From Spirochaetota bacterium (lineage in GTDB: Bacteria; Spirochaetota; JAGLSM01; JAKPMW01): a stretch of DNA of 6,230 bases. Below the pieces are notes generated by a model. That model saw nothing but the letters and a program-made list of their open reading frames with translations, was not told the origin of the DNA and ran no database searches. This document shows positions 1-5,727 of the stretch, one piece after another (position 1 is the first letter of the stretch; every line of letters begins with the position of its first letter). The DNA is taken from positions 1 through 6,230 of the forward strand of contig JAKPMW010000021.1 of NCBI GenBank assembly GCA_029548715.1, written 5' to 3'. The translations under genes and the position numbers were made by a program.

Positions 1-2010
1 GAAGAGCACGATCGTCTTGTCGTTCGGTCCGCCGGCCACAGGCTGGGGAGCGGCTGTCGGCATCGGCCCCTTGCGGATACGGGCTGAATACCGCCCAGCG
101 TCGCTTGAAAGGCTGACGAGCTGGTTTCCGGTGCGCTCGCACCAGGCCTTGACATCAATGGCAAAGCCCGGATCAGTCGCTGCTATCTCGACGGTCTCGC
201 CGTTTTGCATGCTGCGGATGTTTTCAAACAGCTTGAGGACGGGTCCGGGGCACTGCAGGCCGCAGGCATCGACCCTGCGGGTCGCCTCGCCGGCAGGGCT
301 GGCACCCCCGGACGCAAGAATATGATCACTGGTCTGGATTGTACTGTACTCGTAAACTTCGGTGTTGTCATGTCCGAGTGTTGCCGTATGCCAGGTCAGA
401 TATCCACCCGAGAGATTGACACAGTCAAACCCCGCTGCTGTCAGGATCCGGCAGGCAACATAGCCCCTGAGACCAACCTGGCAGAAGACAACGATCCTCT
501 TGTCCCCGGGAATCTCTCCCAGCCTGTCCCGAAGCTGGTTGACCGGGATATTTGCGGCACCTGCTATTGTGCCCATCTGGAATTCATCCTCTGCCCGGAC
601 ATCAAGCAGCCAGTCGCGCGCCGGTTCAAGCTGTTCGACTTCATCCCAGTACAGGGGCTTGACCCTGCCCGAGAGGATGTTTCCGGCCACAAAGGCGGCC
701 ATGACAGCAGGGTCCTTGGCTGACGAAAAGGGCGGCGCGTAGGCCAGCTCGAGGGACTCGATATCATGCACACTCATCCTGGCCCGGATTGCGGTTGCCA
801 GGACATCAATCCGCTTGTCGACGCCTTCGATCCCAACAATCTGGGCCCCAAGAAGCCTTCCGTCATCAGGAGAAAAGATCAGCTTGATTGACATGGGGAT
901 TGCACCCGGATAGTAGCCGGCATGATGCCCGCTGTGGGTGTACGACTTCCTGTAGGGCATCCCGGCAGCCGCAAGCTGCTTTTCATTCAGTCCCGTTGTG
1001 GCAACAGTCAGGTCGAATGCCTTGACGATGCTCGTCCCCTGGGTTCCCCGGTACTCCGAATCCAGCCCGGCGATATTGTCGGCCGCAATCCGGCCCTGCT
1101 TGTTGGCAGGCCATGCCAGGGGGACCATGGTCGGTCGTCCGGTCTGGAAATCGGCAACCTCGACCGCGTCTCCAACGGCATAGATATCCGGATCACTGGT
1201 CTGCATCCGGCTGTTTACCACAATCCCCCTCCCGGTCTCAAGACCGGCCTCGAGAGCCAGCCTGATTTCGGGCTTGACACCGATGGCAAGGATCACGATG
1301 TCACTTTCGATGTTTTGTCCGCTCGCAAGAGTGGTAACTACCCGCCCGGCCTTTTCTTCAAATGCGGCAACACCATCGCCCAGGGCCAGATGCACCCCCT
1401 TGAGCTTGAGGTGCTGATGGACAATCGCCGCCATCTCGCCATCAAGGGGAGCCATCACCTGGGGGAGCATTTCGACCAGGGTTACGTCAATCCCCCGGTG
1501 CTTGAGGTTTTCGGCCATCTCGATTCCGATAAAGCCTCCGCCAACAACTGTCGCACTGCGGACAGTGCCACTGTCAACCGCCTTGCGGATCGCATCCGTA
1601 TCCGGAATATTGCGCAGGGTATAGATACGGGAACCGTTGACACCCGGCAGGGGTGGCCGAAGCGGTGCTGCACCGGGTGAAAGGACGAGCTTGTCCCAGG
1701 TCTCTTCGTATTCGTTGTTTGTCGTGGCGTCAAGAACCCTGACTGTCTTGCGTCTCCGGTCGATTGAAAGAACCTCACACCTGGTTCTGATATCCAGCCT
1801 GAACCGCTCACGCATCAGATCCTTTGAGACAACGAGCAAGCTCTCGCGGTTGGTGATGACATTTCCGATGTAATACGGAAGACCGCAATTCGCAAACGAG
1901 ATGTGTTCGCCCCGCTCAAAGAGAATGATCTCGGCAGTCTCATCCAGCCTGCGCAAGCGGGCAGCCGCGCTCGCCCCTCCCGCCACACCTCCGACAATCA
2001 CCACACGCAT
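1..2010 (-). CDS. CoA-disulfide/persulfide reductase fused to rhodanese and TusA domains (partial, C-terminus off the left edge; DsrE-like domain beginning)
   Basis: An uninterrupted frame of 670 codons runs from ATG at 2010 to the window edge with no stop. The N-terminus has the FAD-binding GGVAGGASAA (7-16) and the single-cysteine motif SFANCGLPYYIG with Cys42, the redox cysteine of CoA-disulfide reductases. A second dinucleotide motif VVGGGFIGIE (155-164) and the FAD motif YAVGDA (277-282) follow. The dimer domain carries AGYYPGA (364-370) and LAYAPPFSSAKDP (422-434), whose tyrosines match the family's catalytic ones. A rhodanese domain (about 452-540) has its Cys510 in VFCQVGLRG. A TusA domain (about 579-648) has CGLQCPGP with Cys587. 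A Pro/Ala linker then leads to DKTIVLF at 664-670, which looks like the first strand of a DsrE-type domain. The family reduces CoA disulfide or persulfides with NAD(P)H in the cytoplasm; sulfur relay from Cys510 to Cys587 is inferred. An AGGGGG site lies 5 bases before the ATG. Exact substrate is unknown. Confidence 0.93.
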   Translation of the reverse strand, partial: MRVVIVGGVAGGASAAARLRRLDETAEIILFERGEHISFANCGLPYYIGNVITNRESLLVVSKDLMRERFRLDIRTRCEVLSIDRRRKTVRVLDATTNNEYEETWDKLVLSPGAAPLRPPLPGVNGSRIYTLRNIPDTDAIRKAVDSGTVRSATVVGGGFIGIEMAENLKHRGIDVTLVEMLPQVMAPLDGEMAAIVHQHLKLKGVHLALGDGVAAFEEKAGRVVTTLASGQNIESDIVILAIGVKPEIRLALEAGLETGRGIVVNSRMQTSDPDIYAVGDAVEVADFQTGRPTMVPLAWPANKQGRIAADNIAGLDSEYRGTQGTSIVKAFDLTVATTGLNEKQLAAAGMPYRKSYTHSGHHAGYYPGAIPMSIKLIFSPDDGRLLGAQIVGIEGVDKRIDVLATAIRARMSVHDIESLELAYAPPFSSAKDPAVMAAFVAGNILSGRVKPLYWDEVEQLEPARDWLLDVRAEDEFQMGTIAGAANIPVNQLRDRLGEIPGDKRIVVFCQVGLRGYVACRILTAAGFDCVNLSGGYLTWHTATLGHDNTEVYEYSTIQTSDHILASGGASPAGEATRRVDACGLQCPGPVLKLFENIRSMQNGETVEIAATDPGFAIDVKAWCERTGNQLVSLSSDAGRYSARIRKGPMPTAAPQPVAGGPNDKTIVLF

Positions 2011-2049
2011 GGGAGCCCCCTGTTTATATCGTTTGTCATATATTTAACA

Positions 2050-2078
2050 ATTTTAACCTACCTTCAACAGGAAAGCAA
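2050..2078 (-). promoter_or_regulatory. Sigma70-like promoter of the multidomain reductase gene
   Basis: On the minus strand a TTGCTT -35 box (2073-2078) and a TAAAAT -10 box (2050-2055, five of six consensus bases) are separated by exactly 17 bases. Transcription would start near 2043, giving a leader of about 33 bases before the ATG at 2010. A second, weaker pairing is possible (TTGAAG with the ATATAT further downstream). An inverted repeat, CCCCA/TGGGG, lies at 2082-2097 immediately upstream of the -35 box. Position, spacing and the local AT-richness support the call; no start site has been measured. Confidence 0.6.
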
Positions 2079-2081
2079 GTC

Positions 2082-2097
2082 CCCCAAAAAAATGGGG
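2082..2097. repeat. Inverted repeat CCCCA-N6-TGGGG upstream of the reductase promoter
   Basis: A perfect 5-bp inverted repeat flanks a run of six A (plus strand). It sits 3 bp upstream of the candidate -35 box of the reductase gene. No T-run follows the symmetry on the minus strand, so it does not look like an intrinsic terminator. It could be an operator or an A-tract upstream element, or chance. Confidence 0.4.
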
Positions 2098-2153
2098 TGG
2101 GTTCATCAAGCAGGCAATCCGGCGCAGTCTCCTTCTGCAAAAGTCAGACGGGA

Positions 2154-2190
2154 ATAATCCCGGATTAAATTCTTTCAAATTTACTTTTTG
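2154..2190 (-). repeat. Dispersed intergenic repeat, copy 1 (37 bp)
   Basis: This segment recurs at 5666-5703 in the same orientation, with one substitution and one base of difference in a T-run. On the plus strand it begins ATAATCCCGGATTAAATTCT and ends in a C followed by five T. It contains the palindrome AATCCCGGATT (2157-2167) followed directly by AAATT-N6-AATTT. In copy 1 the start also takes part in a CGGGA-N4-TCCCG inverted repeat (2149-2162). It lies about 145-180 bases upstream of the reductase start codon and downstream of the synthase terminator. Both copies stand upstream of a minus-strand gene, so it may be a shared control element or a member of a genome-wide extragenic repeat. 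Confidence 0.85.
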
Positions 2191-2244
2191 TCGAGCATGC
2201 CCTGCAGCGCTCCTGCCGCCCCCTTTTTTCGAAGCGCTGTTCCC

Positions 2245-2275
2245 AAAAAAAAGAACCGCCCCTGACGGGCGGCCC
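2245..2275 (-). terminator. Intrinsic terminator of the inositol-phosphate synthase gene
   Basis: Read on the minus strand, GGGCCGCCC and GGGCGGTTC form a 9-bp stem (two G-U pairs) around the loop GTCAG, followed at once by eight T (2245-2252). The stem begins 28 bases after the synthase stop codon, the usual place for a rho-independent terminator. It separates the synthase from the reductase gene, which has its own promoter further on. Confidence 0.9.
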
Positions 2276-2303
2276 TTGTATACGACTCAGCGGCTGGAAC
2301 AGC

Positions 2304-3461
2304 TTACTTCGTCAGAAGCTCGCCTTCCTTGACGCTCTTGTGTCCGTTGTTGCTGACCTGGCCACCACCAACCTCGGCCATCTCCATCAGCATCTTCTTG
2401 GCTGTGTAGTCATCAACCTGCTTGACCGGTGACTTGAAGAGATAGCACGAAGCCTCAAGGATCGGGCCGGAGAGCTTGCGGTCGAGCGCAACCTTGGCAG
2501 CGCGGATCGCGTCGGTAATGACACCGGCCGAATTGGGGGAGTCCTCAACCGAAAGGCGAAGCTCGAGGTTCATAGGAACCCCACCGTACTGTTCGCCCTC
2601 AATCCTGATGAAGCAGAGCTTGTTGTCGTTAAGCCAGGGTACGTAGTCGGAAGGACCAACATAGACGTTTTCAGGATCGGGCTTGATCTTCATCTGCGAG
2701 GTGACCGAGTTGGTCTTTGAGATCTTCTTGCTCTCAAGCCGGCTCCGGTCGAGCATGTTGAGGAAGTCCTGGTTTCCACCAACATTGAGCTGGTACATGC
2801 GATTGATCTTCTGCCCGCGGTCCTCGAAGAGCTTGGTCAAGACACGGTGCACGATGGTCGCACCAACCTGGGACTTGATATCGTCCCCGAGGATGGGCAG
2901 CCCTGCATCGCGGAACTTGTCGCCCCACTTTTTGGAAACAAAAACCGGGATGGCGTTGACAAACGCGCAATGTGCCTCAAGAGCACACTCGGCATAAAAG
3001 AAGGCTGCCTCTTCGCTGCCGACAGGCAGGTAGTTGACCAAAACCTCAACACCGGAGTCACGAAGCTTTTTTACGACTGCAGTCTTGGCTTCGTCACGGG
3101 TCGCATACACATCGTCAAGAGCGTCGAAACGGCGGTCAATCGGAAAGTTTGTCGTGTGAGGTGCAATACTGTCGAGAACATATCCCATCTGCACTTCGCA
3201 GTTGAGATTCGGGATTTCTTTCTGGAAAATAAAGGTGCAGTTTGGCTTTTCGAAGATGGCTTTGGAAAGGTCCTTCCCAACCTTGCGCCTGTCAACATCA
3301 AATGCAGCGACGAACTGAATGTCTCCCGGAGTGTAACCAGCAAAATTTTGCGTAATAAGACCAGGGATTTCCTTGCTTGAATCGCTGTAAAAGGTGGCAC
3401 CCTGTACAAGAGAACTCGCGCAATTGCCAATGCCGACGAGACCGACTCTGATTTTACCCAT
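2304..3461 (-). CDS. ino1: Myo-inositol-1-phosphate synthase (inositol-3-phosphate synthase), compact type
   Basis: The 385-residue cytoplasmic enzyme converts D-glucose 6-phosphate to 1D-myo-inositol 3-phosphate with bound NAD+, the committed step of inositol synthesis. The Rossmann motif VGIGNCASSLVQG is at 9-21. Family motifs follow in order: NYLPVGSEEA (143-152), GDDIKSQVGATI (192-203), QLNVGGNQDFLNML (224-237), RLESKKISKT (241-250, active-site lysine region), VGPSDYV (268-274) and VEDSPNSAGV (305-314). Length and motif wording closely resemble the short actinobacterial enzyme (M. tuberculosis Ino1, about 367 residues, from memory) rather than the roughly 500-residue eukaryotic one. The start is ATG at 3461 because AAGGAG (3469-3474) lies 7 bases upstream and the Rossmann strand follows directly; the frame stays open 26 codons further upstream, but that extension has no family character. 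The tail beyond about 350 is unlike the mycobacterial one. It is probably monocistronic, with its own terminator. Confidence 0.95.
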   Translation of the reverse strand: MGKIRVGLVGIGNCASSLVQGATFYSDSSKEIPGLITQNFAGYTPGDIQFVAAFDVDRRKVGKDLSKAIFEKPNCTFIFQKEIPNLNCEVQMGYVLDSIAPHTTNFPIDRRFDALDDVYATRDEAKTAVVKKLRDSGVEVLVNYLPVGSEEAAFFYAECALEAHCAFVNAIPVFVSKKWGDKFRDAGLPILGDDIKSQVGATIVHRVLTKLFEDRGQKINRMYQLNVGGNQDFLNMLDRSRLESKKISKTNSVTSQMKIKPDPENVYVGPSDYVPWLNDNKLCFIRIEGEQYGGVPMNLELRLSVEDSPNSAGVITDAIRAAKVALDRKLSGPILEASCYLFKSPVKQVDDYTAKKMLMEMAEVGGGQVSNNGHKSVKEGELLTK

Positions 3462-3468
3462 TTTGAAG

Positions 3469-3474
3469 CTCCTT
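3469..3474 (-). promoter_or_regulatory. Ribosome binding site that fixes the synthase start
   Basis: AAGGAG on the minus strand is 7 bases before the ATG at 3461. No comparable site precedes the upstream in-frame start at 3539, so this site decides for the 385-residue product. Confidence 0.85.
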
Positions 3475-3569
3475 GTTACTTCATTCGTATGATATAAATA
3501 AAAATGTATGAATTCCGTGACGTAGACCTTGGTAAACACCCTGCGTCGCTCGTGTAAATATACATACTG

Positions 3570-3614
3570 CTGTTGAAAACAGTTGCATTATTCCACCCGG
3601 ACAGGTATTATTCC
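3570..3614. promoter_or_regulatory. Candidate operator cluster in the synthase leader
   Basis: Two copies of GGAATAAT (minus strand; 3607-3614 and 3587-3594) are spaced exactly 20 bp, close to two helical turns, in matching G-GGAATAAT-C like contexts. A perfect CTGTT-N3-AACAG palindrome (3570-3582) follows 4 bp downstream. This lies 109-153 bases upstream of the synthase ATG. Paired half-sites on one DNA face are a common binding pattern for regulators, but no known operator consensus is recognised here. Confidence 0.35.
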
Positions 3615-3648
3615 GCCTTTTCCTTCTCACGGTAGCGTTTTCTGAACC

Positions 3649-3664
3649 CGGACTCACCAGTCCG
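3649..3664. repeat. Small hairpin CGGACT-N4-AGTCCG in the synthase leader
   Basis: A perfect 6-bp inverted repeat with a 4-base loop lies just downstream of the candidate promoter, about where the transcript would begin. No T-run follows, so it is not a terminator. It could stabilise the 5' end of the messenger or be an operator. Confidence 0.45.
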
Positions 3665-3674
3665 TTATCCCCAA

Positions 3675-3702
3675 AATCTAACCCTTCACACGCCAATTTC
3701 AA
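3675..3702 (-). promoter_or_regulatory. Candidate promoter of the inositol-phosphate synthase gene
   Basis: The minus strand reads TTGAAA (3697-3702, five of six -35 bases), a 16-base spacer, and TAGATT (3675-3680, four of six -10 bases). It would give a leader of about 200 bases that contains the hairpin at 3649-3664 and the element cluster at 3570-3614. The match is moderate, and the region is AT-rich enough that other promoters are possible. Confidence 0.35.
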
Positions 3703-3769
3703 TAAAAATCTTCGTTCCAGGCGCTTTTTTTCTCTACTCCCTGCAAGTATAGCGCACTTCTTGCCAAAC

Positions 3770-4723
3770 TCATCGGCGCGAACTCCCCGCTCCGCGCACC
3801 CGGGCCTGCGAACTTCCCATCCAGATGGCTGCCGCTGCCAGCAGCGCCCCACCGGCCTCAAGCCCCGTCACACCCCGTCCAAAAAACAGGACATCGCTCA
3901 CAAAAGAGACTGCCGGCTGAAGCAGCAGCACCAGCCCCGATACTGAGGCCGGAACCAGCGGCATGGCTCCCGATATCCAGACCCAGGCCAGCCCCTGGCA
4001 AAAGGCACCATAGAGAAACATGAGGGCATAGCTTTCGGCCGAGGCAAGCAGAAGGGATTCGCCCCCGATCCAGGCAAAAAGGGCAAGAAAGGCTGCGCAG
4101 GCCAGGGAGATCAGCAGCATCCGCCGGACGGGAGAAAGCCTGGCGTGTGTGCCGCTTCCAAAGGAGCGCAGTGTCAGGAGGTATCCGCTGTAACAGAGGG
4201 CGGTTCCCAGACCAAGGAGAACCCCCGCTTGATATTCACCCGTGCCTCCGCTCCAGCTCCCGGCCGTCAGCATCACCAGTGCGATCATTGCGCAGCCTAC
4301 CGAGAGCACAACCCGCCGTGCACCCAGCTCGCGGAACACCACAAGCCCGACCAGCGCCAGGATGACCGCCTGCAGGTTTCCCAGGATGGTAGCCAGGCCG
4401 GGCCCGATCCGGTGAATGCTGGCATGCCAGACTGTCAGATCACAGGCGAAGATGAAGGCCGCAAGCATGATCAGCCCCCGCTCGCGGGTCCCTGCCACCC
4501 TGATCGTCCCGCCCCGGAGCGCAAGCGGAAGCAGAACCACGCCGCCAAAGAGCATCCGCCAGAAGGCAACCGCTACCGGGCCCGTCCCGGGAGCGTCATC
4601 CCTGACAAGACGGACAAACACGGCGGATGCTCCGATCAGCAGGGCACCTCCGGTCAAGCGCACAAGAGGCGAAGCCAGCCATGCCTTTCGAGACGATGCC
4701 GGCAGGATTCTATCTTCCTTCAT
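3770..4723 (-). CDS. EamA-family (drug/metabolite transporter superfamily) inner-membrane permease
   Basis: The 317-residue product is a hydrophobic membrane protein with two homologous EamA halves (about 20-155 and 165-305). About ten helices can be drawn: roughly 24-40, 49-69, 83-105, 108-130, 135-153, 164-187, 199-221, 230-255, 257-278 and 282-302. AFWRMLFGG (53-61) in helix 2 matches the Arg-containing motif common in the family, and LLLQPAVSFVSDVLFF near helix 9 is the usual PxxxxxxxxxxF-like EamA signature region. Members export or take up small metabolites such as amino acids, but the sequence does not reveal the substrate. The ATG at 4723 lies within the last codons of nudC (14-bp overlap), with a GAGGGGG stretch about 8 bases upstream, so translational coupling with nudC is likely. 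There is no sign of truncation. Confidence 0.9.
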   Translation of the reverse strand: MKEDRILPASSRKAWLASPLVRLTGGALLIGASAVFVRLVRDDAPGTGPVAVAFWRMLFGGVVLLPLALRGGTIRVAGTRERGLIMLAAFIFACDLTVWHASIHRIGPGLATILGNLQAVILALVGLVVFRELGARRVVLSVGCAMIALVMLTAGSWSGGTGEYQAGVLLGLGTALCYSGYLLTLRSFGSGTHARLSPVRRMLLISLACAAFLALFAWIGGESLLLASAESYALMFLYGAFCQGLAWVWISGAMPLVPASVSGLVLLLQPAVSFVSDVLFFGRGVTGLEAGGALLAAAAIWMGSSQARVRGAGSSRR

Positions 4724-5603
4724 CCTTTCCGCCCCCTCTCATGAACCAGTCATACAGCGAACGGCCCATCCCTCCGGGACCGGGCACCCCGGGCGGGGCC
4801 TCATCACGGCCAAACCAGCGCACCTCGCTCAGCTCAATCCCGTCAGCCCGGGGTGTCCCCCCCGCGTAACGGGCGGTGAAGGCGATCATGAGACTGCCGG
4901 GAAACGGCCAGTGCTGACTGGCATGATACGCAAGCCCCGTGATCTGCACCCCGCTTTCCTCATGGACTTCACGCTTGCACGCTTCCTCAAGCGACTCACC
5001 CGGTTCGACAAAGCCGGCAAAAGGGGCATACAGACCCGGACGGAATGCCACATTGTGCCCCAGGAGGATCCGTTCCCCATCCGTGACCGCAACGATCACA
5101 GCGGGGGTGACCCGGGGCCACCACTGCTGTCCACATGAGGGACAAACGTACGAAACATCACTCTGCTGCATGACAAGCCCGGTGCCGCAGACTCCGCAAT
5201 ACCGGCTGGTACGGCGCCATTCGGCAAGATGCCGGGCGCACGAGGCCGCCCGCCAGTGCGGGCTGTCCCCCGCTGTCGCCAGCAGGACCTGACGGAGGGT
5301 CACAAATGAGACGGCTTTTCCTGACTGGCCAAGCCAGGGAGCAATCCGTTTACACCATTCATCCGCTCCGGCAGCATCGCCGGAATCGCCCAGATCAACA
5401 GCGTGGCAGGGGACCCCGTCCAGTGTTCCGATCGTAAAGACCGGGCGGGCGAGCATCCGGTACAACCCGCCCCCGTCAGTCACGAGAGGCAGGACAGCAG
5501 GGTCCTGCGACAAGAGGGAGTCGCCCCGCAGAAAAACCCAGATGGAGGGCCCATCCGGAACCGACTCAAGATCAGGTGCCCTTGACACCGGCTGGAACCC
5601 CAT
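4710..5603 (-). CDS. nudC: NAD(+) diphosphatase NudC (Nudix hydrolase with zinc ribbon)
   Basis: The 297-residue product matches NudC, which hydrolyses NAD(H) to NMN(H) and AMP and, in E. coli, removes NAD caps from RNA. A divergent N-terminal domain (1-130) precedes a zinc ribbon with Cys136, Cys139, Cys154 and Cys157. A perfect Nudix box follows at 197-219 (GFVEPGESLEEACKREVHEE and SGV), with metal-binding glutamates 212, 215 and 216. SQHWPFPGS at 229-237 is the NudC signature, usually SQPWPFPxS, here with His for the first Pro. I chose ATG at 5603 because GGAGG (5609-5613) stands 5 bases before it. An ATG at 5618 and a TTG at 5636 are in frame but lack such a site, and the TTG falls inside an inverted repeat. 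The gene overlaps the permease by 14 bp, forming a two-gene operon. It is slightly longer than E. coli NudC (257 residues). Confidence 0.95.
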   Translation of the reverse strand: MGFQPVSRAPDLESVPDGPSIWVFLRGDSLLSQDPAVLPLVTDGGGLYRMLARPVFTIGTLDGVPCHAVDLGDSGDAAGADEWCKRIAPWLGQSGKAVSFVTLRQVLLATAGDSPHWRAASCARHLAEWRRTSRYCGVCGTGLVMQQSDVSYVCPSCGQQWWPRVTPAVIVAVTDGERILLGHNVAFRPGLYAPFAGFVEPGESLEEACKREVHEESGVQITGLAYHASQHWPFPGSLMIAFTARYAGGTPRADGIELSEVRWFGRDEAPPGVPGPGGMGRSLYDWFMRGGGKDEGR

Positions 5604-5608
5604 CAGAC

Positions 5609-5613
5609 CCTCC
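5609..5613 (-). promoter_or_regulatory. Ribosome binding site that decides the nudC start
   Basis: GGAGG on the minus strand lies 5 bases from the ATG at 5603. It favours the 297-residue product over the 308-residue version starting at TTG 5636. Confidence 0.7.
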
Positions 5614-5628
5614 CGCATTCCCGTAAAT

Positions 5629-5661
5629 GTAGTCAACAGGGTGTGCCGCGGTTTTGACTAC
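5629..5661. repeat. 8-bp perfect inverted repeat with 17-bp spacer upstream of nudC
   Basis: GTAGTCAA (5629-5636) and TTGACTAC (5654-5661) are exact reverse complements, centred 25 bp apart. They lie 26-58 bases before the chosen nudC start. The arrangement could be an operator bound by a dimer or a long-loop hairpin in the nudC messenger. No T-run follows, so termination is unlikely. The family of any binding protein is not recognisable. Confidence 0.6.
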
Positions 5662-5665
5662 CACG

Positions 5666-5703
5666 ATAATCCCGGATTAAATTCTTTCCAATTTACTTTT
5701 TTG
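5666..5703 (-). repeat. Dispersed intergenic repeat, copy 2 (38 bp)
   Basis: This is the second copy of the element at 2154-2190, same orientation, differing by one A-to-C change and one extra T. Both internal symmetries (AATCCCGGATT and AAATT-N6-AATTT) are intact. It sits 63-100 bases upstream of the nudC start. Read on the minus strand it contains a possible TTGGAA-17-TATCGT promoter, but copy 1 does not give an equally good -10, so the promoter role is uncertain. It overlaps the palindrome TTTGCGCAAA (5700-5709). Confidence 0.85.
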
Positions 5704-5709
5704 CGCAAA
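5700..5709. repeat. 10-bp perfect palindrome TTTGCGCAAA
   Basis: A perfect 10-bp palindrome at the edge of dispersed-repeat copy 2. It has no counterpart next to copy 1. It may be a small operator or chance. Confidence 0.4.
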
Positions 5710-5727
5710 CGGGCCGCCTCCCTTTCC

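Larger units (their letters stand above)
3462..3769. other. 308-bp intergenic leader between the permease and the synthase genes
   Basis: No gene is visible. The stretch is visibly richer in A and T than the flanking genes, as expected of a control region. It holds the synthase ribosome site, the element cluster at 3570-3614, the hairpin at 3649-3664 and the candidate promoter at 3675-3702. I see no convincing intrinsic terminator after the permease stop at 3770, so the permease transcript may end elsewhere or by Rho. No riboswitch class was recognised. Confidence 0.6.

Noticed and set aside
205..723. 172-codon open frame on the plus strand
   Set aside because: It is antisense to the rhodanese and TusA parts of the fusion gene and shows no family character.
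922..1680. 252-codon open frame on the plus strand
   Set aside because: It lies wholly opposite the reductase gene, whose minus-strand translation has clear family motifs throughout; the plus product has no recognisable motif or ribosome site.
2847..3380. 177-codon plus-strand open frame
   Set aside because: It is antisense to the conserved core of the inositol-phosphate synthase.
3462..3539. 26-residue N-terminal extension of the synthase from an upstream in-frame start
   Set aside because: It has no ribosome site, and the family normally begins shortly before the Rossmann motif; AAGGAG precedes the ATG at 3461 instead.
3746..3751. TATACT, a good -10-like hexamer just after the permease stop
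   Set aside because: No acceptable -35 box lies 16-18 bases upstream; the pair at 3675-3702 is better.
3481..3861. 126-codon minus-strand open frame across the synthase leader
   Set aside because: It overlaps the end of the permease and the control region, has no ribosome site or recognisable motif, and its content follows the noncoding AT-rich leader.
4416..5138. 240-codon plus-strand open frame spanning the permease-nudC junction
   Set aside because: It is antisense to two well-supported genes, of low complexity (Pro, Arg, Ser rich), with no domain signal.
5604..5636. 11-residue N-terminal extension of NudC from TTG at 5636
   Set aside because: The TTG is inside the 8-bp inverted repeat and has no ribosome site; ATG 5603 has GGAGG at 5 bases.
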